DNA of 64,000 bases from Weissella confusa (GCA_001436895.1 JQAY01000011.1:534-64533); one strand, 5' to 3'. Shown: positions 1-8,996, counted from the first letter of the stretch. Notes: generated by a model not told the origin, from the letters alone. Program-made: numbers and translations.

Positions 1-13
1 TTCAAAATGAAAC

Positions 14-35
14 GTCCGGAAACGGGCTTTTTATT
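14..35 (+). terminator. terminator of a gene upstream of the window
   Basis: A short GC stem (GTCCG/CGGGC, one T-G pair, GAAA loop) is followed by a T-rich run. It sits just before the tRNA and probably ends a transcript that starts outside the window. The stem is short, so this is a moderate call. Confidence 0.5.
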
Positions 36-51
36 TTGAACAAATCAATAT

Positions 52-125
52 CGGGACGTAGCTCAGCTTGGTAGAGCACCTGGTTTGGGACCAGGGGGTC
101 GCAGGTTCGAATCCTGTCGTCCCGA
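52..125 (+). tRNA. tRNA-Pro (anticodon TGG)
   Basis: A 74-nt cloverleaf can be drawn by eye: acceptor CGGGACG/CGTCCCG, D-arm GCTC/GAGC, anticodon stem CCTGG/CCAGG with loop TTTGGGA giving anticodon TGG, a T-arm with GTTCGAATC, and discriminator A. CCA is not encoded. A strong terminator follows directly, so it is transcribed as a single tRNA or as the end of a longer transcript. Confidence 0.95.
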
Positions 126-130
126 TCATT

Positions 131-163
131 AGAGGTTTAGGTTCGCCTAAGCCTCTTTTTTTT
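131..163 (+). terminator. terminator after tRNA-Pro
   Basis: An 11-bp stem (AGAGGTTTAGG with CCTAAGCCTCT, TTCG tetraloop) is followed by eight Ts: a classic intrinsic terminator. Confidence 0.9.
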
Positions 164-227
164 GTACTGTCAGCACGCAACTTCTGTTGTAAAATGAACT
201 TAGCATAGAACAAGTGAGGGATAAGAT

Positions 228-530
228 ATGGCTAACGAACCAATTACAAATGAATCATATCAACAATTACTCGTTGATTTAGGTGTCGGTGGTCCTCAAG
301 TCGGTGAGAAGAGTTTCAATTTAGCTGATGGCTTTCATGTCCGGGATGAAGCAGGGACTGAAGAGGTTTATAACTATTGGGATGTTATTCGCCGTGCTGA
401 CGAGACGTATTGGTCACCACTAAAGGGTGATCGTAAGACCCTATATGATATTACTGACTATCAAATTCAAGCCAAGTCTACGGGTGAATGGATGAGCATT
501 GCTGACTGGTTTGCAATGGATCGTGTTTAA
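228..530 (+). CDS. hypothetical protein, 100 aa
   Basis: I do not recognise this family. The protein is small, acidic and soluble-looking, with no signal peptide or membrane segment; it is rich in Trp, Tyr and Asp, and its second half has a W-x5-K-G-D-R-K run. A GAGGGATAAG Shine-Dalgarno precedes the ATG, and codon use matches the neighbours, so it is probably a real gene. The ADP-ribosylglycohydrolase gene starts 15 bp after its stop with its own AGAGGAG site, so the two are likely co-transcribed. That suggests, but does not show, a linked role. Confidence 0.75.
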   Translation: MANEPITNESYQQLLVDLGVGGPQVGEKSFNLADGFHVRDEAGTEEVYNYWDVIRRADETYWSPLKGDRKTLYDITDYQIQAKSTGEWMSIADWFAMDRV

Positions 531-545
531 TTAGAGGAGCAGCTT

Positions 546-1499
546 ATGAAAGCAACATACTTAAGACAAGCGATGTATGCCTTCGCGATGGGTGATGCAT
601 TTGGCGTCCCTTATGAATTTAAAGACCGTGATACTTATGAAGTATCATCAGAAATGGTGGGATATCAAACGCATTCACAACCAAAAGGTACGTGGAGTGA
701 TGATACTAGCTTAACGCTAGCAACTATTAATGCTTTGTTTGAACCCTTTGATTTAAAGACGGTGATGGGGAACTTTGTTGACTACCTGGAGAATGGCGCA
801 TTTACGCCCTATGGTGAAGTGTTTGACGTCGGTAATGGTACGTCAGCCGCAATTAAGTCATACGAAGAGACTGGTGATACGGGTTACTTCCGTCCAGAGG
901 ATGAGCTGAACAATGGTAATGGTGCTTTGATGCGTGTTTGGCCAGTCGCTTTTTATGAGTTTGATTCTGATCGCACAATCGAAGAAATTAGTGATGAGTT
1001 GACAGGACTAACGCATGGTCACCGTCGTTCTCGTTTGGCATCACGGTTCTTTATCTATTTCCTACGCATGATGCCACGCGTACAAAACGTGGAACGTGCT
1101 CTAGACATGGCGATTCGCCGTTCTAACCGCACGGCGATGGAAACGGCAGCACTTGAAACAGAAGAACTAGGCTGGCTTGCCATTACTGATGAGCAATCAT
1201 CAGCGGATATCATCTCGCGTCTTAAGGCTATGACGCGAGATGAGGTGCCTAGTTCAGGATATGTTGTGGATACGTTGCAAGCGGTTCTGTGGACCTTATT
1301 ACACACCACGAGCTTTGCGGAAGCTGTTCAAACAGCAGCTGCACTAGGTGATGATACGGATACGATTGCAGCCTTAGTGGCAGTTATCATGACGTTTGCT
1401 GATCCAGATTTCCCAGCCGAGTGGATGGCTGATTTGGGTGCTAAAGAAAAGAGTGAACGTGAATTGTTACTGGCTGATGAGTCAGGAAAATTTGCTTAA
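546..1499 (+). CDS. ADP-ribosylglycohydrolase family protein
   Basis: 317 aa, the usual size for the DraG/ARH family, which removes ADP-ribose from proteins or hydrolyses related ADP-ribosyl compounds using two Mg ions. Family motifs are visible in order: GDAFGVPYEF near residue 16, WSDDTSL near 50 (metal-binding Asp pair), GNGALMRVWP near 125, THGHRRSRLA near 150 and GDDTDTIAA near 268 (second metal site). There is no signal peptide, so it is cytoplasmic. It lies downstream of a small hypothetical gene and ends at a strong terminator. The substrate cannot be told from sequence; no ADP-ribosyltransferase is seen nearby. Confidence 0.9.
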   Translation: MKATYLRQAMYAFAMGDAFGVPYEFKDRDTYEVSSEMVGYQTHSQPKGTWSDDTSLTLATINALFEPFDLKTVMGNFVDYLENGAFTPYGEVFDVGNGTSAAIKSYEETGDTGYFRPEDELNNGNGALMRVWPVAFYEFDSDRTIEEISDELTGLTHGHRRSRLASRFFIYFLRMMPRVQNVERALDMAIRRSNRTAMETAALETEELGWLAITDEQSSADIISRLKAMTRDEVPSSGYVVDTLQAVLWTLLHTTSFAEAVQTAAALGDDTDTIAALVAVIMTFADPDFPAEWMADLGAKEKSERELLLADESGKFA

Positions 1500-1501
1500 A
1501 A

Positions 1502-1555
1502 AAAGAGATTAACACTTTACGCTGTTTAAAGGCGTAGGTGTTAATCTCTTTTTTT
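1502..1555 (+). terminator. terminator after ADP-ribosylglycohydrolase gene
   Basis: A long stem (AGAGATTAACAC with GTGTTAATCTCT, extended inward by TACGC/GCGTA) ends in seven Ts. The A-run on the left also lets it act for the opposite strand. Confidence 0.9.
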
Positions 1556-1617
1556 ATCAGGTGCGTCTTTGGTCACGTCGAAGGTCTAAGACCACCGACA
1601 TTCCCAGTCTGCTTTAT
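1556..1617 (+). repeat. copy 1 of a dispersed modular intergenic repeat
   Basis: The 49-nt core at 1569-1617 (TTGGTCACGTCG ... CAGTCTGCTTTAT) matches 44934-44982 at 44 of 49 positions by hand alignment. Bases 1556-1574 are also an exact reverse complement of 44906-44924. The core folds as a hairpin (GTCG...CGAC outer pairs, GGTC/GACC inner pairs), and the differences between copies fall inside the hairpin. The right edge overlaps the stop codon of the YfhO gene on the minus strand. Confidence 0.75.
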
Positions 1618-4403
1618 TTCCGATAACGTTGTATGAATGTTGTTAGCACAAATAGAACGATACCGATTAAACTTAGCCAACGACCAATGATTAAACCTGG
1701 TGTCTCGTACGTTAATTGAATGTTGTTTTGACCACTGTGTAGGGGAATACCAATGAAACCATTATTGATTTTCTGAAGGTCGTAACCCTTGGCTGACCAA
1801 CCTGAACTGTACGGAATGGTCGTTGCCAATACACGAGGCGTCTTTACTGACACCTTTGTTGTGACTGCATCATCAGTTAGATGAACACGTGGAGCGGTTG
1901 CTTGTGTTGCCTTAGCAACCTTAGTAAAGCGCTTATCAGTAGGAATGGCCTCAATTGAGACATCGAACTCATATGTGCCAGGTCGCGAGAAGGTTAGCGG
2001 GATGAATTGTTCCTGACTAGTTTTCGTTGCCTGCCCCAGATTCAACGTGACGCTTTGACGTGGGTTAAAGAAGGACAGGTTCGTTTGACCGGTTTGTGTT
2101 GTACTCATTTCACGATCCGCATAACCAGCGGCAATCGTATAACCACCGATTTCATTACCAGCATTCTTGATATTATGTTGGTACCAGTTCCATGAGTAGG
2201 CAGCCGTATTGTGACGTAAATCAGGCTCGTTTTGCGGGTTACGACTCGCTTGCTCATAATCATATTCGTACTGTGCCAAAGCCTGGTTATGTTGATCTGT
2301 TAACGACGCAGGGTGGTACGTGATATGTGACAAGGTTAAATGCAATTCCGTCCCCTTAAGTGCCTTATCAGCTGGTAAGAAGATACCATCGGGCAACAAT
2401 GACGCATGGGTTGTATAACGGAAATGTACGCTGTTCTTCGCCGGTTTTGTTTGGTCGGTACGAACCTTAGCTGTTGTCACCTTTTTAGCAAAGGCTGAAG
2501 TTTCGCCTGATGTCACACTTGGTACAACGACACTATCGGCTAACGTAGCTTCTTTTTTTGTTGCAGATAGTTGGTTAAAGTCACGTTGCGCAATGGTATA
2601 TTTTGGTAAATATACCAACGGATACGCATTCTGTGACGTTAAAACATTTTGACCATTGACCATGACATCTGACTGTTCTTCATACGAAGCTGGCGTCAGT
2701 GTGTCAGGGTTTTGAAAACGCTGGTTAATACCCAAAACGTTGCTTAAGACATCGCGATTATCGAGATTACCCGTTACATCATTGGGATTTGATGGGGCAA
2801 CTTCCAACGCTGTCATTAGGTTACCAACTGCACCGTTTTGGAGTGACCAGTAACTTTCAACGTTATTAACATGGCTTAGGATAGGTAGATTAGTTGCCGG
2901 CGCAATACCGGTTGCGTTGCTAAGCTGGTTATCGACAAAACTACGTTCGAACTTGTTTGAGGTTGGTTCGTAGTTTTTTTGATTGGCCAAAAGCTTTTTC
3001 ACCGACTGAGTAGATAACATGTCACTTTGATTTGGGTTGGTGTTATCAGTGTGGTTACGACTCGTAATTAACACAACGTTGAATAACGTTAGCCCAACTA
3101 ACAGCCAAGCGAGCTTTGGGCGTGATAGGTGATGTTGTGTGAACCACAACACAGCGACCGTGCCGAAGAACCAAGCAATGACTAGCCCAAAACGCATGTT
3201 CAGATTGAAACTACTCATGATAAACAGTGAAGCGGTTGATAAGAGTCCAACTAGTGAAAATGCTAGATAATCACGAGCGGTAAGTTGTTTTAACTGGCCA
3301 AGCATAACGATGGTCATCAGGCTAATTGGTAACGCCAACATGAAAATCCAACGGTTGGAAGGGGACGAACCACCATTCAAAAGACCAGCGAAAACGGGTA
3401 GTAAAACTCCGATGAAACTGATTAGCCAAATACCAGCATATGGCTTGTATGCTCGCCACCGACGAATGCTAAAAATAATTGCCATGACACTGAGGGCGCT
3501 AAAGCCACCAGTCAACCAAAAGTCAGGTGTCGTTAAATTACCGATCAAGTTACCCGGTAAGCCTAAGTAGTAATAGGCGGGGTAGACCGTTAGTCCGTTA
3601 GCTAATGACTTACCAGAACGAGCGGACTGTAGGACTGCCATGATGCTTGGAAAGAATAAAATCATAGGTAATAATGCACCAATGATAGCATTGGCTAACA
3701 AAGCTAAGTGTTTGCGCCAATTCAACCAATTCTGATTAAGCCATTGATAGCCCAACCAAAAGACAATAGCACCGATGGCCATCATAAAGGCAAAATAAAA
3801 ATTATTCCATAACGTCCACGCAACTAATACAGTGAACCAGCCATAGCGGTGTTTGCGCAATGCGCGATGCAACGTCAAAATCAGCAATGGGAAAATAATT
3901 AATGGGTTTAAAAAGAACGGATGTTCAAAGACAGCAAAGGCGGTATATCCGAAAAAGATATAACCGAAAGTCCCGATTAGATATTGCCAATTTTGCTGTT
4001 TGGGCACGAAATGGCGTGCCGTGACAATAAAACTTAAACCAGCTAAAAAGAGCCGGATGACAATACTTAAGTTGTAATAGGCCAGCACATGCGCTTTGCT
4101 GACTAAGGCAACCCCGTACGTGAAAATATCACCCATCGTGTAATAAGCAAACGTTTGGAGGTAATCCGCGCCAAGTCCGACTTGCCATTGCCAGGCGTTC
4201 GGCCATTCATGATTGAATAGCAAGTTTTTCAAATCGCCTTGCCATTGCACCAAAGCCGGAAAGTGTTGTGCAATCCCATCTGATTGCCAGACAAGCGACG
4301 TTCCGGTTAAGTAGTAGGGCAAAAAAATAGCCCCAGCGGTTAATACAAATAAAAGTGTGTATTCGACAAAAAGATTTTGCCACCACCGAAAGGTTTGTTT
4401 CAT
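1614..4403 (-). CDS. YfhO family GT-C-type membrane glycosyltransferase
   Basis: 929 aa, typical of the YfhO family. The first 450 or so residues form about 12 hydrophobic segments. A long extracytoplasmic region follows, and the chain ends with one membrane helix and a basic tail (QRYRK). YfhO-type proteins act outside the membrane and transfer sugars from undecaprenyl-phosphate-sugar donors; in Bacillus and Listeria they glycosylate lipoteichoic acid together with a CsbB/GtlA-type donor enzyme. No such partner is adjacent here; the nearest candidate is the GT2-GtrA gene near 45 kb. An AAGGAG site 8 nt before the ATG fixes the start. The stop codon lies inside a dispersed repeat. The acceptor is an inference. 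Confidence 0.85.
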   Translation of the reverse strand: MKQTFRWWQNLFVEYTLLFVLTAGAIFLPYYLTGTSLVWQSDGIAQHFPALVQWQGDLKNLLFNHEWPNAWQWQVGLGADYLQTFAYYTMGDIFTYGVALVSKAHVLAYYNLSIVIRLFLAGLSFIVTARHFVPKQQNWQYLIGTFGYIFFGYTAFAVFEHPFFLNPLIIFPLLILTLHRALRKHRYGWFTVLVAWTLWNNFYFAFMMAIGAIVFWLGYQWLNQNWLNWRKHLALLANAIIGALLPMILFFPSIMAVLQSARSGKSLANGLTVYPAYYYLGLPGNLIGNLTTPDFWLTGGFSALSVMAIIFSIRRWRAYKPYAGIWLISFIGVLLPVFAGLLNGGSSPSNRWIFMLALPISLMTIVMLGQLKQLTARDYLAFSLVGLLSTASLFIMSSFNLNMRFGLVIAWFFGTVAVLWFTQHHLSRPKLAWLLVGLTLFNVVLITSRNHTDNTNPNQSDMLSTQSVKKLLANQKNYEPTSNKFERSFVDNQLSNATGIAPATNLPILSHVNNVESYWSLQNGAVGNLMTALEVAPSNPNDVTGNLDNRDVLSNVLGINQRFQNPDTLTPASYEEQSDVMVNGQNVLTSQNAYPLVYLPKYTIAQRDFNQLSATKKEATLADSVVVPSVTSGETSAFAKKVTTAKVRTDQTKPAKNSVHFRYTTHASLLPDGIFLPADKALKGTELHLTLSHITYHPASLTDQHNQALAQYEYDYEQASRNPQNEPDLRHNTAAYSWNWYQHNIKNAGNEIGGYTIAAGYADREMSTTQTGQTNLSFFNPRQSVTLNLGQATKTSQEQFIPLTFSRPGTYEFDVSIEAIPTDKRFTKVAKATQATAPRVHLTDDAVTTKVSVKTPRVLATTIPYSSGWSAKGYDLQKINNGFIGIPLHSGQNNIQLTYETPGLIIGRWLSLIGIVLFVLTTFIQRYRK

Positions 4404-4572
4404 ATTTAAATCTCCTTGAAAGAAGTCCCTTCATTATATCATCATCGCCAAAACATGATTTCGTAAAACGTTTAACGGTTACTGGATGTTAGGAAGCCTA
4501 ACAAAAAGACATACTTTGGGCATAAATACACGGTACACTAGTCAAAATTTATTAAAGAGGTGACTAAATAAG

Positions 4573-6003
4573 ATGAGACACGAGAGCGATTCTTTAGGAA
4601 CAGTTTCAGTACCAGCAACGGCATATTACGGGGTGCACACACAGCGTGCCGTTGAGAATTTTCCAATTACAGGGGAACTGGTTAACCCGGAATTAATTCG
4701 CGGACTGATTGAAATCAAGGAAGCTGCCGCGTTGGTTAATGCGGCAGCTGGCGACTTGCCAATTGAAACAGCTGACGCCATTGTGGCAGCGACTAAGCAA
4801 CTTTTGCAGCAACCAATCGACTACACGATGTTCCCTCTTGATCCAATTCAAGGAGGTGCTGGCACAAGTATGAACATGAATGTGAATGAAGTTGTGGCTA
4901 ATCTGGCGTTGGAATTGTTAGGGGATGAAAAGGGAAATTACGCCCGTATTAATCCAAACGATCACGTTAACCGTGGTCAGAGTACAAATGACGTTTACCC
5001 ATCAGCTGGTAAGTTAGCCATGATTCGTTTGATGGCACCACTGTTTGATGAGTTGGAAGCTTTAATTTCTACGCTGGGGGCGAAGGCTGACGAATTTGCC
5101 CGCGTCTACAAAATGGGACGTACGCAACTACAGGACGCGGTACCGATGACGCTTGGAAATTCATTCCACGCCTATTTGAAGCCATTACGTCGTGATTTGC
5201 GTCGTTTGCAAGATGCGGAAGCTGCCTTGCATACTCTGAACTTGGGTGGCTCAGCAATTGGTTCAGGCATTAATGTGTCATACCACTACCAAGTACACGT
5301 TATTCCAAAGCTGGAAACCGTGACTGGCTTAGAATTATTCCAAGCCGTCGACTTGTTTGATGCTACGCAAAACTTGGATGTGTTTACGACGTTATCAGGT
5401 GCTTTGAAGACGCTAGCGGTTAACCTATCAAAGATGAGTAATGATTTGCGTTTGCTAAGTTCTGGCCCACGATCAGGCTTGAGCGAAATTAACTTGCCTG
5501 CGCGTCAGGCGGGAAGTTCAATCATGCCAGGAAAGGTTAACCCAGTTATTCCAGAAGTTGTTAATCAGGTTGCCTTTGAAGTGATTGGCAATGATGCCAC
5601 GATTACGGCGGCTGTTGAAGCAGGACAATTGGAATTGAATGCGTTTGAGCCAGTTTTGTTCTATCGTATGTTTGCATCAATCACGCATTTGACGTCGGCC
5701 ATGAAAACGTTCCGTGAATATGCCATTGCTGGTATTACTCACAATGAAGAACGCTTGGCCAAAGACATTGATTTGTCGGCATCGTTTGCAACAGCGATGG
5801 CGAACATGGTTGGGTACAAGCAAGCAGCCGAGTTGGCGAAGGAATCGCTTAAGACGAACCGTCCATTGCGTGAGTGCGCGATTGCATCTGGCATCTTTAC
5901 GGATGAGCAACTGGCTCACATCTTTGCAGTTGAAGAAATTGTTGTAAATGCGCGTACGCCTGAACATGGATTGGTGCTAAAGCGCGCTGGTTATACAAGC
6001 TAA
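4573..6003 (+). CDS. aspA: aspartate ammonia-lyase
   Basis: 476 aa, full length for the aspartase/class II fumarase superfamily. The enzyme reversibly converts L-aspartate to fumarate and ammonia in the cytoplasm. The superfamily signature GSSIMPGKVNP lies near residues 313-323. GQSTNDVYPS near residue 139 is the aspartase form; fumarases usually read SQSSNDxFPT, so I prefer aspA to fumC. An AGAGGTGA Shine-Dalgarno precedes the ATG. The gene stands alone: the YfhO gene diverges upstream and the PTS operon downstream has its own promoter. Confidence 0.9.
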   Translation: MRHESDSLGTVSVPATAYYGVHTQRAVENFPITGELVNPELIRGLIEIKEAAALVNAAAGDLPIETADAIVAATKQLLQQPIDYTMFPLDPIQGGAGTSMNMNVNEVVANLALELLGDEKGNYARINPNDHVNRGQSTNDVYPSAGKLAMIRLMAPLFDELEALISTLGAKADEFARVYKMGRTQLQDAVPMTLGNSFHAYLKPLRRDLRRLQDAEAALHTLNLGGSAIGSGINVSYHYQVHVIPKLETVTGLELFQAVDLFDATQNLDVFTTLSGALKTLAVNLSKMSNDLRLLSSGPRSGLSEINLPARQAGSSIMPGKVNPVIPEVVNQVAFEVIGNDATITAAVEAGQLELNAFEPVLFYRMFASITHLTSAMKTFREYAIAGITHNEERLAKDIDLSASFATAMANMVGYKQAAELAKESLKTNRPLRECAIASGIFTDEQLAHIFAVEEIVVNARTPEHGLVLKRAGYTS

Positions 6004-6102
6004 ACAAAAACAAGACTTTTTTCATAAATAAAACACAGTAAATATTTAATATCGATATTATGCGTTTTACAGGAAAATTCATAAAATTGTAACGTATTTC
6101 CC

Positions 6103-6139
6103 TGAAAGCGTTTACATATGAACATATGTAGGGTACAAT
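6103..6139 (+). promoter_or_regulatory. mannose PTS promoter with overlapping cre site
   Basis: TGAAAGCGTTTACA at 6103-6116 matches the CcpA-binding cre consensus TGWAANCGNTNWCA at every position. Its last six bases are also the -35 box (TTTACA, 6111-6116), 17 bp before the -10 TACAAT (6134-6139). Bound CcpA would therefore block RNA polymerase: carbon catabolite repression by -35 occlusion. The spacer carries a perfect palindrome, ACATATG-AA-CATATGT (6114-6129). The -10 lies in a second inverted repeat, GGTACAA/TTGTACC (6132-6151). I saw no sigma-54 type -24/-12 element. Confidence 0.75.
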
Positions 6140-6185
6140 TTGTTTTGTACCTAAGGGATTAATAAATTTAAGGAGCGTGGCAATT

Positions 6186-7160
6186 ATGGTGAATTTCATT
6201 ATTGCTAGTCACGGCGAGTTCGCTGCCGGCATCCGTCAATCAGGTCAAATGATCTTCGGGGAGCAAGAGAACGTACAAGTTGTAACGTTTATGCCAAACG
6301 AAGGTCCAGAGGACTTGATGAAGAAGTATGACGATGCGTTGGCAACGTTTGAGCCAGAGGGACAAGTTTTGTTCCTTGTGGATTTGTGGGGCGGGTCACC
6401 GTTTAACGCGGCAACTCGTATTCAAGCACAACACGAAGATCGCATGGCGATTGTGTCAGGTTTGAACCTACCAATGTTGGTAGAAGCATATGGTGCTCGT
6501 TTCTCAATGGAAACGGCTGCCGAAATTGCACACTACTTGGTACCAGTTGCCAAGGAAGGTGTGAAGTCAATTCCTGAAACGGAAGAGGCAACACCAGCTA
6601 CTGAAGCTACTTCATCAGATGAAGCAGCACCAGCGGTAGCTGCGGGGGATATTAATGAAGTAAAGCACTCTGGTGAGCGCCAAATTGACGTTCGCTTGGC
6701 TCGTATTGATTCACGTTTGTTGCACGGACAAGTTGCAACGGCTTGGACGAAGTCAGTACAACCAAACCGTATTATCGTTGTTTCAGACGGTGTTGCGAAG
6801 GATGAGTTGCGTAAGACATTGTTGGTACAAGCTGCACCAGTTGGTGTAAAGGTTAACGTTGTGCCAATTCAAAAGTTGGTTGATGTTTGGGATGACCCAC
6901 GTTTCGCCTCAGTTAAGGCCTTGTTGTTGTTTGAAACACCTCAAGATGTCGCTGCAGCGGTTAAGGGTGGCGTTAAGTTGGACAAGGTTAACATCGGTTC
7001 AATGTCTCACTCAGAAGGTAAGCGCATGGTAACGAACGCCGTTGCCGTTGACGACGAAGACGTGAAGACGTTGGAGTACTTGCGTGACCAAGGTATCACT
7101 TTCGATGTTCGAAAGGTGCCAAGTGATCAAAGCAAGGATATCTTCGACTTGTTGAAGTAA
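6186..7160 (+). CDS. manL: mannose-family PTS EIIAB component
   Basis: 324 aa. An EIIA domain (about residues 1-130; phospho-His in IIASHGEF, His9) is joined by an Ala/Glu/Thr-rich linker (about 130-160) to an EIIB domain (about 163-324; phospho-His in RLLHGQVATAW, near His180). It carries phosphate from HPr to the incoming sugar for the EIIC-EIID pair encoded next. I chose ATG 6186: the AAGGAG at 6170-6175 is 10 nt away, whereas GTG 6177 is too close. The gene is first in a man operon under a cre-overlapped promoter. The sugar is probably mannose/glucose, as in related bacteria, but the sequence does not fix this. Confidence 0.93.
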   Translation: MVNFIIASHGEFAAGIRQSGQMIFGEQENVQVVTFMPNEGPEDLMKKYDDALATFEPEGQVLFLVDLWGGSPFNAATRIQAQHEDRMAIVSGLNLPMLVEAYGARFSMETAAEIAHYLVPVAKEGVKSIPETEEATPATEATSSDEAAPAVAAGDINEVKHSGERQIDVRLARIDSRLLHGQVATAWTKSVQPNRIIVVSDGVAKDELRKTLLVQAAPVGVKVNVVPIQKLVDVWDDPRFASVKALLLFETPQDVAAAVKGGVKLDKVNIGSMSHSEGKRMVTNAVAVDDEDVKTLEYLRDQGITFDVRKVPSDQSKDIFDLLK

Positions 7161-7216
7161 TCACAATTGAATAACTACTATATTATTGCTAAGAAATTAT
7201 TTGGGAGGATGAACGC

Positions 7217-8029
7217 ATGATTTCAGCGTTTTTCGTAATTCTAATCGCATTCTTGGCCGGTGTTGAAGGAATTTTGGACGAGTTCCAATTCCACCAACCA
7301 CTGGTCGCTGCAACGTTGATTGGATTGGCAACTGGTCACCTAATGGAAGGTGTTATCCTTGGTGGAACGTTGCAAATGTTGGCTTTGGGATGGATGAACA
7401 TCGGAGCCGCTATCGCACCCGATGCCGCTTTGGCATCAGTTGTTTCAGCTTACTTGGTTACTGGACCTGCACAAGTTGACATCAAGACTGGTATGGCCAT
7501 CGCTATTCCTTTGGCCGTTGCCGGACAAATCTTGACGATCGGTGTTCGTACGATTACGGTTGCCTTGGCTCACGTCGCTGACCGCGAAGCTGAAAAGGGT
7601 AACATCGCAGGTGTTGAGCGTGTCCACTGGTTGGCTTTGGTCTTCCAAGGATTGCGTATCGCTATCCCAACGGCAATCGTTATGGCCGTTGGTGCCGGAC
7701 CTGTTAACGCCGCTTTGAACGCTATCCCAGAAGTGATTACTAAGGGATTGGCCGTTGCCGGTGGATTTATCGTGGTTGTTGGTTATGCCATGGTTATTAA
7801 CATGATGGCAACTGCTGAGTTGTGGCCATTCTTCTTCTTGGGATTTGCCCTATCAGCTGTTACAGAATTGAACTTGATTGCAATGGGTATCATCGGATTG
7901 GTACTTGCATTGATTTACCTACAATTGTCACCAAAGTTTAACGGCGGTAACGGTGGTGGATCAAACGGCGGCGGTTCTGCCGGCGGAAATGGTGGCGACC
8001 CAGTCGATGCCATTTTGAACAACTACTAG
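7217..8029 (+). CDS. manM: mannose-family PTS EIIC component
   Basis: 270 aa integral membrane protein of the EIIC-Man/Sor family, which forms the sugar channel together with EIID. It has the family run PLVAATLIGLATGHL and GGTLQMLALGWMNIGAA near the N-terminus and about seven hydrophobic segments. A GGGAGG site precedes the ATG. The C-terminus is unusual: about 25 residues of Gly, Asn and Ser repeats, then DPVDAILNNY, a flexible low-complexity tail. It lies between the EIIAB and EIID genes with short gaps, so they form one operon. Codon bias is strong, which fits high expression. Confidence 0.93.
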   Translation: MISAFFVILIAFLAGVEGILDEFQFHQPLVAATLIGLATGHLMEGVILGGTLQMLALGWMNIGAAIAPDAALASVVSAYLVTGPAQVDIKTGMAIAIPLAVAGQILTIGVRTITVALAHVADREAEKGNIAGVERVHWLALVFQGLRIAIPTAIVMAVGAGPVNAALNAIPEVITKGLAVAGGFIVVVGYAMVINMMATAELWPFFFLGFALSAVTELNLIAMGIIGLVLALIYLQLSPKFNGGNGGGSNGGGSAGGNGGDPVDAILNNY

Positions 8030-8048
8030 GAGCAGGGGGAATAACATC

Positions 8049-8996
8049 ATGTCTGAATTAGTAAAGAATGAAGTTCACTTGACTAAGAAGGAACTTCGTG
8101 CAACTTGGTGGCGTTCATTCTTCTTGCAAGGTTCATGGAACTACGAGCGTATGCAAAACGTTGGTTGGGCATTCGCCATGATTCCTGCAATCAAGAAGTT
8201 GTACTCATCAAAGGAAGATCGTGCCGCAGCTTTGAAGCGTCACTTGGAATTCTTCAACACACACCCATACGTAGCTTCACCAATCTTGGGTGTTGAAATG
8301 GCTTTGGAAGAGCAACGTGCAAACGGTGCTGATATCGATGACGAAACGATTCAAGGTGTTAAGGTCGGAATGATGGGACCTTTGGCCGGTGTCGGTGACC
8401 CAATCTGGTGGGGAACTGTTCGTCCAGTGCTTGGAGCCTTTGCAGCTGGTATGGCGCAAGGTGGTTCAATCATGGGACCAATCATCTTCTTCGTTGTTTG
8501 GAACGTCTTGCGTATGGGATTCTTGTGGTACACACAAGACCTTGGTTACAAGCAAGGAACTAACATCACGCAAAACTTGGCCGGTGGTGCCATGCAAAAG
8601 ATTACGATGGGTGCATCAATCCTTGGTATGTTTATCATGGGTGTGCTGGTTCCTCGTTGGACGACGATGAACTTCCCATTGGTTGTTTCAAAGGTTAAGG
8701 TACAAGACGGTGCTGGTGTTGATATGGGAAGCTTGGCTTCACAAATCAACGACGGACACGTTTCAGTATCAAAGTTGATCGAAATCGTACAACAAATCCA
8801 AGGTGGTCAAACTTTGGGTGCTTACAAGATTACGACGTTGCAAGACACGTTGAACCAATTGATTCCTGGTTTGGCACCATTGCTATTGTTGTTCTTGGTA
8901 TTGTGGTTGCTACGTAAGCGCGTATCAGCTATCACAATCATCTTCGGATTGTTCGCCGTTGGTATCCTGGCTTACGCACTTGGTATCATGGGATAA
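8049..8996 (+). CDS. manN: mannose-family PTS EIID component
   Basis: 315 aa, the usual EIID length. EIID is a membrane subunit that works with EIIC in sugar uptake; in related bacteria this complex also serves as a class IIa bacteriocin receptor. Typical features are the N-terminal W-R-S-F-F-LQGSWNYERMQ segment, the hallmark GPLAGVGDPIWWGTVRP near residues 114-131, and hydrophobic segments in the C-terminal half. The start follows an AGGAGCAGGGGG purine-rich site 20 bp after the EIIC stop. A hairpin at 9020-9060 follows. Confidence 0.93.
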   Translation: MSELVKNEVHLTKKELRATWWRSFFLQGSWNYERMQNVGWAFAMIPAIKKLYSSKEDRAAALKRHLEFFNTHPYVASPILGVEMALEEQRANGADIDDETIQGVKVGMMGPLAGVGDPIWWGTVRPVLGAFAAGMAQGGSIMGPIIFFVVWNVLRMGFLWYTQDLGYKQGTNITQNLAGGAMQKITMGASILGMFIMGVLVPRWTTMNFPLVVSKVKVQDGAGVDMGSLASQINDGHVSVSKLIEIVQQIQGGQTLGAYKITTLQDTLNQLIPGLAPLLLLFLVLWLLRKRVSAITIIFGLFAVGILAYALGIMG

